From positions 1 through 52,062 of IMG/VR virus record IMGVR_UViG_3300033816_001108: a stretch of DNA of 52,062 nucleotides. One strand, given 5' to 3'. The notes beneath the pieces are model-generated. The model saw nothing but the letters and a program-made list of their open reading frames with translations. It did not search any database and had not been told where the DNA came from. This DNA is from a virus. Positions 8,190-16,830 of this stretch are shown here, one piece after another. Every line of letters starts with the position of its first letter. Positions within the stretch are counted from its first letter, which is position 1. A program made the position numbers and the translations under genes.

Positions 8190-8715
8190 CAATTACAATT
8201 TCATCATCATATGATAGCTCATCAGCTCTTTTAAGCCCATCTCGAGTATAAATCATCGTTCCTGGAGTTACGCACAGTTCTGTGTCATCATCAAAAACAA
8301 ATTTGATTACATCTTTTTCACCTACATCAACAATTGCGCTTATCACATCGCTTTCGACACAAAGAGTCTGTTCATTCATAGAAAACACGACATCATTTAT
8401 CTTCAAATCAAATACTTGCTTTTTTCCAGCAGGAGTTGAAATCAAACAATTTGAAGTAAAACAATCTACTGTTCCTGGAGAATTAAGAACAGTGATACCA
8501 TATTTGGCAGCTAACCCAGATCTAGGTCTGACTTGGGCTTCAAATCCAGGAGGCAGTTCAATCTTTAACCCAGTCGCTACAGTAGCCCTTTGACCAGGTT
8601 TGATCGTCAGATACTCGTTAGCGTATAGATCACACCCTGCTGATCCTTGTGTTTGATACTTCGGAACAAGATCGTCACTGTCTACTTCACATCGAATCCA
8701 GAATATATCACTCAT
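8176..8715 (-). CDS. dut: N-terminal half of dUTPase fused to a split-intein N-part
   Basis: A 179-residue product. Residues 1-84 are dUTPase: motif I AGCDLYA, motif [21 protein letters not shown] and motif III up to GTVD. The sequence then turns into an intein N-fragment of about 95 residues starting [17 protein letters not shown] and ending at a normal TAA. Block A (Cys1) is good. Block B reads [17 protein letters not shown], so the usual His of the TxxH motif is Thr here. I chose the ATG at 8715 because AGGAGG lies eight bases upstream. The earlier ATG at 8736 would overlap uvsX more. Joined to the C-part, the extein gives a 146-residue dUTPase with GTVD-CDYRGEI restored. Confidence 0.92.
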   Translation of the reverse strand: MSDIFWIRCEVDSDDLVPKYQTQGSAGCDLYANEYLTIKPGQRATVATGLKIELPPGFEAQVRPRSGLAAKYGITVLNSPGTVDCFTSNCLISTPAGKKQVFDLKINDVVFSMNEQTLCVESDVISAIVDVGEKDVIKFVFDDDTELCVTPGTMIYTRDGLKRADELSYDDEIVIDHDT

Positions 8716-9895
8716 CTGACATTCCTCCTTCACCATCTCCTTCGCCAGAAGGCTCTCCGCCAGTCGTTACAAGAGCAGAATCAATAGCCGTCAAAAGATA
8801 GTTACGATATTTCTCATCCTTCAACATGTCACCAAACTCTGATTTGTAGAACTTTTTCTCTACCATAACTTCGCCTGTTTTTGCATTGACGACTGATAAC
8901 TCTTTCCAAGCGCCTTCTCCGCTAATGTTAATCTCAAGACCATCTCGTTTTACAGCTCCATTTGCTTTGCAATGAGATCGAACTTCATCAAAGAGATACT
9001 CATCCTCAACAATACCTTTGCCGAAGATAATGTCAAATTCGCACTTGCGGAAAGGAGCTGCAACTTTATTCTTTTTGAGAGTGACAGTCGTGTGAATACC
9101 GATCGGATTACCATTTTTGTCTTTCACTTGATTTCCGCTACCAAGACGGATGCGGACGGACGAGTGAAATGGAATTGCACGACCACCTGGTGTTGTCGTT
9201 GGATCGCCATGCATGACTCCAATGGCATCACGAATTTGATTGATACAGAGAAGAGTCACGTTGTTCTGACCAATCACGCCTGTGATCTTGCGCATTCCTT
9301 TGGAAATGGCACGGGCCTGAAGGCCGATCGAATTTTGATCGTAATCGCCATCCAACTCTGCCTTCGGAGAAGTTGCAGCCACTGAATCCCAAATGACGAG
9401 GATTGGAATGTTCTTATCAAGGACTTGCTTCGCCTTAGTGATGGTAGATTCTATGATGGAGAATACCTCTTCTGTGCAATGAGAATCGCAGTAGACAAAT
9501 CTCTTACGTACATCAATACCCATGTCGGCGAGCTTGGCAACAGGAGTTGCATTCTCTGTGTCTATATAGACGACAAGACCACCCATTCGTTGCGCGACGC
9601 TGGCTGCATGGTAAGCAAGATGCGATTTACCTGATGAAGGCAATCCTGCAATCTCTATGATTCGTCCTTCTGGATATCCTCCATCCATCGCGTTTCTAAT
9701 CGCATAATTGAGCTGAATAGATCCTGTGTCAATCCACCGTTTTACGACAGTGGGTGCATCCATCTCTGACAGGTTATATGCGATGCGTTGACCAAACTCC
9801 TTATTGATAGATGAAATGAGATCTTTCATCATGTTATCAACTTCGGACTTTTTAGTCACGGTCTCAATCTCTTCAGACTTCTCTCTTTTTGCCAT
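8708..9895 (-). CDS. uvsX: RecA/UvsX-like recombinase
   Basis: Strand-exchange ATPase for recombination-dependent replication and repair. 395 residues from the ATG at 9895, which has an AAGGA site upstream. An earlier start at 9931 would add 12 residues and reach into the intergenic hairpin. Walker A GLPSSGKS is at about 84-91, the VYIDTEN segment near 110, Walker B-like [10 protein letters not shown] near 165, and the L2-like region [22 protein letters not shown] near 230. The C-terminus is acidic and Gly-rich. The stop overlaps the start of the split dUTPase gene by 8 bases. No intein is present here. Confidence 0.88.
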   Translation of the reverse strand: MAKREKSEEIETVTKKSEVDNMMKDLISSINKEFGQRIAYNLSEMDAPTVVKRWIDTGSIQLNYAIRNAMDGGYPEGRIIEIAGLPSSGKSHLAYHAASVAQRMGGLVVYIDTENATPVAKLADMGIDVRKRFVYCDSHCTEEVFSIIESTITKAKQVLDKNIPILVIWDSVAATSPKAELDGDYDQNSIGLQARAISKGMRKITGVIGQNNVTLLCINQIRDAIGVMHGDPTTTPGGRAIPFHSSVRIRLGSGNQVKDKNGNPIGIHTTVTLKKNKVAAPFRKCEFDIIFGKGIVEDEYLFDEVRSHCKANGAVKRDGLEINISGEGAWKELSVVNAKTGEVMVEKKFYKSEFGDMLKDEKYRNYLLTAIDSALVTTGGEPSGEGDGEGGMSDE

Positions 9896-9927
9896 ACGTT
9901 TATTATCCTTTAAGAGCATTAAATAGT

Positions 9928-9965
9928 TCAAGCGCCGGGGATTTTTTAATTTCCCCGGCGCTTGA
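9928..9965. other. Strong GC-rich hairpin between ssb and uvsX
   Basis: A perfect 14-base inverted repeat around AAGCGCCGGGGA with a 10-base A/T loop, lying between the SSB stop and the uvsX start. Neither strand has a T-run after the stem, so it is not a standard intrinsic terminator. It could be an RNA-stability or processing element that separates the abundant SSB message from uvsX. Confidence 0.6.
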
Positions 9966-9975
9966 TATCGTCAAA

Positions 9976-10815
9976 TCACTCGTCGCCCATCAGGTCAGCG
10001 AATGCATCATCTAACGACTGTTTCTTTGGAGCATCCTCATCGGCCTTCTTCGGTTTCTTCGGCTTCTCAGGAGACGAAGCTTTCACTTCTGCCACAAGAT
10101 CTTCAAGAGCATCTGCTGTTGCAGGTCCACGGGTCGTCTCAACAGGTGTGTCATCCGTCGCGCCACCATTGAGCCAGTTATTGAGGACTGCTTCAATCTC
10201 TTGAGTTGACTTAAGACGATACATGTCATCGATGTTTGGAATGTTTTCAAGCCACGTCGCCATGACCTTTGGATCCTCATGCAGCTTTGAGGGGCGGCGA
10301 GCAGGATCCACCATCGTGTCATTGAACTGCTTGCCTGGTGCCTTGGAGATTGTCACCTTGAGGTCGAATCCTTGGTTCGGATCCAAGATGTCTCCAACCT
10401 CCTCATCGAGGAAGAAACCAAGCATACGCTGATATACGATCTTGCCGAATGCCCAAACCTGCACGCCCTTGTCTTCCTCACCTCGAACGACAACGGGAGC
10501 GTAGCAACGCATCTTAGGGGCAAGCTTCTTCGCAAGAACCCTATCATCTGGCTTACCGCTGCTATACAGCTTGCGAATCAGATCGTTGATGGGATCTGGC
10601 TTACCGAACTGATTCGGCGCCAGAAGGCCTGCGTTCTCTCCAATATAATAGAACCACCTCTCGGCGAAGGGTTGGCCCTCAGGAGCATTCTTCCATGGAA
10701 GACAACGAATCTTGTATTCTCCGATTTGTGGCTTCCACATCTGGACTGATGACGTCTTCTTCACACCACTGAGTTCTGCCACGCGACGCTTGATTGCTTC
10801 TAGATCGATTGCCAT
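9976..10815 (-). CDS. Single-stranded DNA-binding protein, gp32-like
   Basis: Coats single-stranded DNA at the fork. 279 residues (T4 gp32 has 301). The N-terminal basic stretch (IKRRVAELSGVKK) is followed by an OB-fold-like core with aromatic residues (WKPQIGEYKIRCLPWKN, ERWFYYIGENAG, VQVWAFGKIVYQRML). A linker rich in Pro and Lys (about 245-265) leads to an acidic tip (LDDAFADLMGDE), the partner-binding tail typical of phage and bacterial SSBs. A GGAAAAGGA ribosome binding site precedes the ATG. The leader is about 250 bases long and contains a palindrome, which suggests independent control. It is followed by a strong hairpin. Confidence 0.85.
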   Translation of the reverse strand: MAIDLEAIKRRVAELSGVKKTSSVQMWKPQIGEYKIRCLPWKNAPEGQPFAERWFYYIGENAGLLAPNQFGKPDPINDLIRKLYSSGKPDDRVLAKKLAPKMRCYAPVVVRGEEDKGVQVWAFGKIVYQRMLGFFLDEEVGDILDPNQGFDLKVTISKAPGKQFNDTMVDPARRPSKLHEDPKVMATWLENIPNIDDMYRLKSTQEIEAVLNNWLNGGATDDTPVETTRGPATADALEDLVAEVKASSPEKPKKPKKADEDAPKKQSLDDAFADLMGDE

Positions 10816-11068
10816 GTTATTTTCCTTTTCCGTTTCCGCTGTGAATGAAACATCCTTGACGAATCCGCAACATGCGAACCAAGTCTTGGTTGGACATTCA
10901 AGTCATTTTTAAACTAAGCCAGGGTAAACGAGATGTATCGTTTTATTATTCCTGACGTCAACTTTGCACGATGCCGATTCGACAGAGCAAGTTTTATTTT
11001 TAATTCCCATGTCCAGTCCGTTTCCGCATCGAACAAGTCGATGGTATAAATATTGCAGAATCGCAATT
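10816..11068 (-). promoter_or_regulatory. Intergenic leader region of ssb
   Basis: A gap of about 250 bases, the longest in the replication cluster. It holds a weak promoter-like pair on the minus strand (TTGACG at 10956-10961, then TACATC at 10932-10937, spacer 18), an odd palindrome AACCAAG-T-CTTGGTT at 10877-10891, and two small hairpins near 11028-11067. It also contains a 33-codon open frame (10909-11010) without a convincing ribosome binding site. The promoter call is weak. The palindrome could be an operator or an mRNA structure for SSB autoregulation. Confidence 0.3.
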
Positions 11069-11377
11069 TTAGGCTGCCATCATTGCGACGCCGATCAACG
11101 ACACCAAAAATCCTGCTATCTGCAACGGGGTGAGTCTGTCACCTAAGATCATGAAGCCGATGACGAAAGCAGCCGTGTAAAGAACGTCAACAAGAACGGA
11201 CATGAGGCTCAGGTTTTCCGACCTCTTCGCGATCCACCCCCATAAGAATCCACTTGCGATAGAAGGGAATATGGGGACCCAAATGGGTAACTCAGATGCC
11301 TGTACTTTTTTCGTGATGAATGCTCCTACAATGCCTATCACGAATAGAACAGCATATGGTAGAAATAAGCTTTTCAT
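11069..11377 (-). CDS. Small four-helix membrane protein, drug/metabolite transporter (EamA/SMR-like)
   Basis: 102 residues with four predicted membrane helices (about 4-22, 30-48, 56-76 and 83-101) and short charged loops. The last part (FMILGDRLTPLQIAGFLVSLIGV) has the look of the final helices of EamA and small multidrug resistance proteins. The conserved Glu of true SMR pumps in helix 1 is missing, so a proton-coupled drug pump is not supported. It may form a dimer in the host inner membrane. It begins one base after the stop of the 76-residue gene, in the operon between the HD protein and SSB. Confidence 0.6.
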   Translation of the reverse strand: MKSLFLPYAVLFVIGIVGAFITKKVQASELPIWVPIFPSIASGFLWGWIAKRSENLSLMSVLVDVLYTAAFVIGFMILGDRLTPLQIAGFLVSLIGVAMMAA

Positions 11378-11378
11378 G

Positions 11379-11609
11379 TCACTTCCAGGCCGGTTGTTTT
11401 CTCTTCTTTCTTTCTTTAACTTTAGGAGACTCCATGTCTTTACTCGTCCATCCCAAAGGAGCGGTAAAACCCGCTATTGCGCCTACGCCGCTAAATTCGT
11501 TGATGTCATCAGAATCTGACTTTGGTTCTTTTTCGTCTTCATCTTCATCAATCTTCAAGCTTGATTCTTTTATGATCTCTAGAACATAACGGCGTAGTAA
11601 GTCGTTCAT
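11379..11609 (-). CDS. Small acidic/basic protein of unknown function
   Basis: 76 residues, not recognised. A helical N-terminus (RRYVLEIIKES) is followed by an acidic block (EDEDEKEPKSDSDD), a Gly-rich segment (GVGAIAGFTAPLGW) and a very basic C-terminus (KERKKRKQPAWK). The pattern suggests an unstructured adaptor, not an enzyme. It lies tightly between the HD-domain gene (8 bases upstream) and the membrane protein (1 base downstream), so it is probably co-translated with them. Confidence 0.6.
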   Translation of the reverse strand: MNDLLRRYVLEIIKESSLKIDEDEDEKEPKSDSDDINEFSGVGAIAGFTAPLGWTSKDMESPKVKERKKRKQPAWK

Positions 11610-11617
11610 GCTGCTAA

Positions 11618-12214
11618 CTATTCGTCAATCATCTCTTTTTCTTGCTTCGTCGCAAGATAATCAGCCGTTTGTACGACGTGAACGAGGTTCGATTCCTTTA
11701 GACAGTAGGCTTTGTTTTCCTGAAGAACCCATCCATCGTTCAACATGATGGAAAGCCACTCATCTTGAGTGAGGCGCAGACCGAATTGCTGACACAACCA
11801 AACGCCTCGATGAGGAACAGTCATGTACTTGATATTTTTGTTGTGTTTGTAGGTCTCACCCAACTTATCTCTATGCCAATCTGAGTCTTGGGGCAGGTAA
11901 TAATCTTGTTCCAGATCTCCCAGCTTTCCTGCATCGTGAAAGAGACACCCGATGATCAGAGAATCCTTTGGCAAATCATATTCAAATGCCTTACACAACT
12001 TCATTGCATTGCTGAGAACGCGAAGAGAATGATCCACCAAACCTCCGGGTTCTGCCAAATGAAATTCTTTTCTGCCTGAAGCAGGACATAAAGCCAATCT
12101 CTCGCCGAAATGATCGACTAGAGACAGGGCGGCAGCGGATCGATCTCCTAACCTCTCACACAGAGATCGAAATTTGTCAAAGTTTGAAGCAATTTTCTCA
12201 GGACTTAATGTCAT
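11618..12214 (-). CDS. HD-domain phosphohydrolase
   Basis: A 198-residue metal-dependent phosphohydrolase or nuclease of the HD superfamily. The metal ligands are visible: H62 (GGLVDHS), H93-D94 (LFHDAGKLGD) and D185 (QTADYLAT), with H135 as a possible extra ligand. The spacing fits HD proteins that act on nucleotides or RNA. In this nucleotide-metabolism setting a dNTP or dNMP phosphohydrolase is plausible, but the substrate cannot be read from the sequence. It lies between the family A polymerase gene (about 50 bases upstream) and two small genes. Confidence 0.75.
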   Translation of the reverse strand: MTLSPEKIASNFDKFRSLCERLGDRSAAALSLVDHFGERLALCPASGRKEFHLAEPGGLVDHSLRVLSNAMKLCKAFEYDLPKDSLIIGCLFHDAGKLGDLEQDYYLPQDSDWHRDKLGETYKHNKNIKYMTVPHRGVWLCQQFGLRLTQDEWLSIMLNDGWVLQENKAYCLKESNLVHVVQTADYLATKQEKEMIDE

Positions 12215-12265
12215 AAAATCACATTACTCTTTCACGACGTTGTTGTTCACAGCGACAAGGAAGAG

Positions 12266-13492
12266 TCAGATTTTTTCTAACTTCAACGGAAATTCAAATT
12301 CATAACCTGGAACTTTAACTGACTCGACGGATTCCACGTCTTTTATCCTGTCCTCTCTTACGTCTAGTATGAGAGCATCGTGAAGAACGAAAAGAGGCCT
12401 GATCCCGTCGTTACCCAGCGACGTCAAAATCTTGTTGAATCCTACGAGAGCCACATCGACGCCCGTGCTCTGAGCGTAATAATTGATGAAGATGTTGTCC
12501 TGCGGGCGAGAGACCTCGATCCTTCGACCATACTTGTTCGTGATGAAACCCTCACGAGAAAATTGCCTCTTTAGGTTAGAAAGCAAGGCTCGAGTGTCTA
12601 TGATCTCTCCAACTTTGCTTATGAAGCGTGATAGGTCATCGTTTGACATGCCGAGAGTCAAAGCCAGGGCATTTCTGGAAGATCCATACAGTTCAGCCAG
12701 AACAGCTGCCTTCACTACGTTCCTGGGTATGCCACCCAAACGTGTCGCTATATCCGCGTAGAGATCGGCCGCTTCGCAACCTCTGCCGGATTCATAGAGC
12801 AGAATCCTCGCTTCAAGAGATGAAAAGTCCAATGAAACCACGTATCCTCCGATCGTCGAAGGTTTCAACAACCTCCTGTTTTCTTTCTTCAGCAACAGAA
12901 TATTTGGACCTGAGGACACTGTGAGACGACCCGTCACCGTCCCAAACCTGTCATACGTGATAGGATGAGCGTATCCTCCCGCGCGGGCCTTGAATGTGGA
13001 AACGATTTGAGAATTGTGAACTGATTCGCACAAGGCTTCAACCAATGCACCATCAACCTTTGCAGGTTTTAATGATGACAGAAGAGAGGAAGCATGCATC
13101 CAAATATTCTTATAATATTCGATTGTTGTTTCATCAACCTTCTTTTTTGAAAAAGCCACGAGTGAATCTAGGTATGTCCTGTAGATCGTTGGGGGCAGAA
13201 CCATCGACCATGGAGGAATCCCTTCCTTCATCAAGGAACGAATCGACCTGACGTGTGCCTCAGGAGGTTGAGGGACCTCTGACTTGTCATGCAACATCTG
13301 CAGAGTATTCCAACAGAAAGTCGCGTCCTCACGGCGGTCTAGAGAACATCGCCAGACTTCATCAGGAATCTTTTTGATTCTCGAGTAACCATCATCCGAC
13401 ACGAGAAGGTGTTGGTTCGTTCCCAACAAGGACGATTCTAGAGCAACATCCATGCAACATATATGGTAACACGTCGATGAGCGGATTTTCAA
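12266..13492 (-). CDS. Compact family A DNA polymerase (polymerase domain only)
   Basis: 408 residues. TGRL at 187-190, motif A LDFSSLEAR with D222, motif B R257-NVV-K261 ... Y269-G and motif C LHDA with D372 identify a family A polymerase. Motif C normally reads HDE, and here the Glu is Ala. There is no 3'-5' exonuclease domain (T7 polymerase has about 700 residues and Pol I over 900), and the fingers are short. The upstream gene's TGA overlaps a TTG at 13492, used here. An ATG at 13453 would give 395 residues. Neither has a good ribosome binding site, so translational coupling to the baseplate gene upstream is likely. Proofreading would have to come from another gene. Confidence 0.78.
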   Translation of the reverse strand: MKIRSSTCYHICCMDVALESSLLGTNQHLLVSDDGYSRIKKIPDEVWRCSLDRREDATFCWNTLQMLHDKSEVPQPPEAHVRSIRSLMKEGIPPWSMVLPPTIYRTYLDSLVAFSKKKVDETTIEYYKNIWMHASSLLSSLKPAKVDGALVEALCESVHNSQIVSTFKARAGGYAHPITYDRFGTVTGRLTVSSGPNILLLKKENRRLLKPSTIGGYVVSLDFSSLEARILLYESGRGCEAADLYADIATRLGGIPRNVVKAAVLAELYGSSRNALALTLGMSNDDLSRFISKVGEIIDTRALLSNLKRQFSREGFITNKYGRRIEVSRPQDNIFINYYAQSTGVDVALVGFNKILTSLGNDGIRPLFVLHDALILDVREDRIKDVESVESVKVPGYEFEFPLKLEKI

Positions 13493-16400
13493 CCACCTGG
13501 CTTTTTCTGCGCGTTGCGGGCGGCCTGGGCATTGATCCCAGCAGTAACAGTGCTTAATTGTGTGGTCAACCCGGCGACCACCGATTGAGCTCCTTCGAAC
13601 GTTCCATATGCGTCGGCAAAGGCTAGCTTCAACTCTGTCGTGAACTTTCCAGGAGACATGTTGTGATTCAGGCTGATGACGTTGTAGAGGTTGTCAACAG
13701 TCGTACCAGTGTTTAGATCTATAAAGAATTGTTGCATGTATTCGAGTATTGGACAACCCATCGTCGTCAACGACATGGTGCCCTGCACGACTCTCATCGG
13801 CAGATCTCCAGCCCCCGAACCGTTGGGTTCCGAAGGGTTCGCCGCGTCGGAAGTGTTCCTGAGCATCATGATGGTGGACAGCAACGCGTCTTGGTTCGTG
13901 GAATAGTTCACGTTAGAGATCATTGTGCCGTTTGATCCCACATTTAGGGTGGGAACCAGGCGCGAGATCTCTCTCTTTATGACCTCAAAGCTAGGAGCCG
14001 ATTTGCCATCTTCACCACGAGGTTTTATAAATCTCGCCTTAAACTTCACGTTGGCGCCTGGGAATCGCTTGTTGATGATTGATTCAGCCTCAGTGAGCGT
14101 CTGCTGGGCGGTCAATCCTGTTTTCTGTTTTAAATCTCCAATTTCCGCTTTTGCGGCGTCGAGCTGACCAGCATTCGCCTTCATTTGAGCCGAGTTTTCA
14201 TCCGATACTACTCTGGTGCCCGTCTGCTGACCGATATCGTTCTCGACAGCGACGTATCCTAGACCGCTCGCAGCTTTCATGTAAGTCTCGGCGGTTTGAT
14301 GAGGAGTCGCCGCGCGGTCATAAATGTGGATTCTCATGATGCGCGTCTGACCTCGGGCCTTGAACCTCCCGTCAGATTCGTTGGCCGCAATCGTGTACTT
14401 TTCTAACAGATCAGTCGTGCTGTGTTGGGATCCCTTTGACAAGGTTTCAATGTAAAAATCCACCATTGGTAACAAGAATGGACCATCTGCACCCCAGTTG
14501 TCGATTGCCAATTTAGAGATGGTCGTGTTGGCTTTTTCATCCTTTGCGACTAAAGTGCCATTCGTCTTGTCGACCTTGTATTGATCGCTGAACCCATACG
14601 CGCGATTCTTCATGTCACCAAACTGAGATTCTCTAACGATCTCCATGAAAGAAGAAAACGACATTCGATCACCCTTTTGTTGCTTGACCCTTTTTGCATA
14701 AGCAGATTTCAAAGTCGGCACGTCGATCGGGAACTCAGCTATGTTCAAACCACGAGCCTTGCCTGCCCGATGATTTAATTTATAGAAAATGACCTGAAAC
14801 TCATCCACCACGTTGCCGGCCATGGCGCGGGCCAGGGCGGCGAAGTATACAGCAAAAACCTTCCCAAACGAGTTTGTACCGTAATCACCATACACCAAAG
14901 CCTCAGCGGTCTCAGAATAATCTCTTTGTCCTGGGCTGTTATTCATTATATCAAGCAGAGGATGTTTCGTGAGAGCTGGTTGATCGTTCGCAAACTTTTT
15001 TGCGTCCTGCTTTTTTGCGTCTTTCACCACGGCAAAGAAGTCTTTCGCTTTCGCAAGCTCAGAGAATCTCTCTGCGGAGGTTGCGTTAGCCTGTTTAGCA
15101 AGCTCCGTCTCCGCGTTATTTGCGGGAGAATAAAGCTTTTTTAGCAGTCCCAGAAATTCTTGCTTCGTTGCCGCGTCGCCACTCTTACTACTATTAAGAG
15201 CGTTTGTCAATCCGGCTATTTCAGCATTCAGAGTCTTTGTATCCGCAGTCGACAAGTTTCCAGAATTAACAGACGACATCAACACTGAACCACGGATGTC
15301 AGGAGCTGCGGCGTAGATGGCAGGCAAACCCAAGCGAGCTGCTAGCTCTTGTATCCTACTTATGTCGGCGGAGAGCTTCTGCTGGAACACGTCAAAGCTG
15401 TTAGAGATAGCGTCTGGACTTGAGATTATCACCTCATTGCCTCCTTGAGATGATAGAGAAAGAGTCACCGTCGCCACGCCGTTGCTGTCTATCTGTATGC
15501 TAGAGTTGATGACTCCGTACGCTTCTCTCTTTAGCATTGTTTCATTGATGAAACGAAAGTAAGGATTGTCCTGTGACGGATCGTTCGCAGGAAGCGCGGG
15601 GGCCCGCCACCCATACGTCACCCAAATCGTCGTGGACTTGTACAGCTTAGGGCTGATGAAGTCGGCTATCTCGACCAACCTAGACCTGTCGAATATTTTC
15701 AACGTCATCTTCGCCGTCTTGAACGAGAACGTTCCAACCGAAGATTGGACGTTGACAGAAAAATCTGTGATGGTTCCAAAAGGTAACATGGGATTGATGA
15801 CAGGGTGATACCTGGGACTTGCTGTCTGATCATAATCCATGTTGATCAGCGTCTGAGGCATGGTGAACATCTCCATACCCGTCACTGTCGTGAAAGCTCC
15901 TGAGGGTTTAGGATCAGGGGTCGGATTATCTATCTGTTTGAGGTAATCTGGCTCTTTTGGTGGGGATGCCTTCAATTTGTCTTGTGGAGGTAACAAATTG
16001 TACTGCAATAATTGAAAATCATATTGCTGCTTCAGCTGCGCATTTTTTCTTTTAACAAAATCTACCTTCTCTATACCGACCGAGTTAAAGAAGTTGTTCC
16101 TTGTCATCGCGTCGTAGATCATCGCGTTCGCGGTGAGAGGTTTGTTCTTGTCAGGTATCGTCGACGTGTCAGCGCCCAACAAGAACTTAAGGGGGCTCAT
16201 CGTCATCAAGGGACGATTCGTGGCCGTCGTGTTTTTATCGTTGTTCCGGTGCAACGTGAACTCAGCCGAAAGGTAAGGCACGAGCTGTGATGCGATGATG
16301 CCAGGCACGTAATTTAGAAACGTCTCGGCCTTGTCTGCGTTGCGAAGTTTCAAGTCAATATTGGGAGCGTCGACGAGGAGGTATGTCAACTCGGGATAAG

Positions 16401-16827
16401 GAATCTCAGTTGAATCACCGGCGAGCTTGGGGATCATCAAATCGAAGTTACCTTCTTTATAGGTACCGTCGTTGTCTAGGTAGGTGTATGCAGACGGTCT
16501 TCCATTTTCATTGTACCACGTTGCGATACTTTCCGCGCCGCTGTTGCCATTCTTGTCTCCAACGTTCGTCGTGTACACTCTGAAGAGCTTTGCGAGCGTT
16601 CTGCTTTTTTCTTTATCTTTTCCCGCAAGCTCTTTGAGTTTGGCAAATATCTCAGCGCCGTTGAGAACTTTATCATTATTTTGAAGCAGAATGTTACGTA
16701 AAGCTGTAAACATGTCCTCCGTGGCACCTTCGACCCCGGACAAGGACGCTTGCTTTTGTGAGCCGAGGACGTCGACTGTCTCGAAACTGCGATAAAGATC
16801 TGCGATGTTATCGAATTTAAAAGCCAT
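13489..16827 (-). CDS. Large baseplate/tail structural protein (hub or wedge candidate)
   Basis: 1112 residues. Around 360-400 a segment (TDFSVNVQSSVGTFSFKTAKMTLKIFDRSRL) followed by TIWVTYGW resembles beta-rich baseplate proteins. The C-terminal region (LNTGTTVDNLYNVISLNHNMSPGKFTTELKLAF) resembles the end of baseplate hub proteins of the gp27/gpD type. Residues 560-620 are Lys- and Ala-rich and probably helical. The position between a LysM baseplate protein and the polymerase gene supports a baseplate role. The exact equivalent in T4 is uncertain. Its TGA overlaps the polymerase start by 3 bases. Confidence 0.6.
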   Translation of the reverse strand: MAFKFDNIADLYRSFETVDVLGSQKQASLSGVEGATEDMFTALRNILLQNNDKVLNGAEIFAKLKELAGKDKEKSRTLAKLFRVYTTNVGDKNGNSGAESIATWYNENGRPSAYTYLDNDGTYKEGNFDLMIPKLAGDSTEIPYPELTYLLVDAPNIDLKLRNADKAETFLNYVPGIIASQLVPYLSAEFTLHRNNDKNTTATNRPLMTMSPLKFLLGADTSTIPDKNKPLTANAMIYDAMTRNNFFNSVGIEKVDFVKRKNAQLKQQYDFQLLQYNLLPPQDKLKASPPKEPDYLKQIDNPTPDPKPSGAFTTVTGMEMFTMPQTLINMDYDQTASPRYHPVINPMLPFGTITDFSVNVQSSVGTFSFKTAKMTLKIFDRSRLVEIADFISPKLYKSTTIWVTYGWRAPALPANDPSQDNPYFRFINETMLKREAYGVINSSIQIDSNGVATVTLSLSSQGGNEVIISSPDAISNSFDVFQQKLSADISRIQELAARLGLPAIYAAAPDIRGSVLMSSVNSGNLSTADTKTLNAEIAGLTNALNSSKSGDAATKQEFLGLLKKLYSPANNAETELAKQANATSAERFSELAKAKDFFAVVKDAKKQDAKKFANDQPALTKHPLLDIMNNSPGQRDYSETAEALVYGDYGTNSFGKVFAVYFAALARAMAGNVVDEFQVIFYKLNHRAGKARGLNIAEFPIDVPTLKSAYAKRVKQQKGDRMSFSSFMEIVRESQFGDMKNRAYGFSDQYKVDKTNGTLVAKDEKANTTISKLAIDNWGADGPFLLPMVDFYIETLSKGSQHSTTDLLEKYTIAANESDGRFKARGQTRIMRIHIYDRAATPHQTAETYMKAASGLGYVAVENDIGQQTGTRVVSDENSAQMKANAGQLDAAKAEIGDLKQKTGLTAQQTLTEAESIINKRFPGANVKFKARFIKPRGEDGKSAPSFEVIKREISRLVPTLNVGSNGTMISNVNYSTNQDALLSTIMMLRNTSDAANPSEPNGSGAGDLPMRVVQGTMSLTTMGCPILEYMQQFFIDLNTGTTVDNLYNVISLNHNMSPGKFTTELKLAFADAYGTFEGAQSVVAGLTTQLSTVTAGINAQAARNAQKKPGG

Positions 16828-16830
16828 CTA

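Noticed and set aside
10909-11010. 33-codon open frame in the ssb leader
   Set aside because: No convincing ribosome binding site and no recognisable sequence. It is probably chance in an AT-rich gap.
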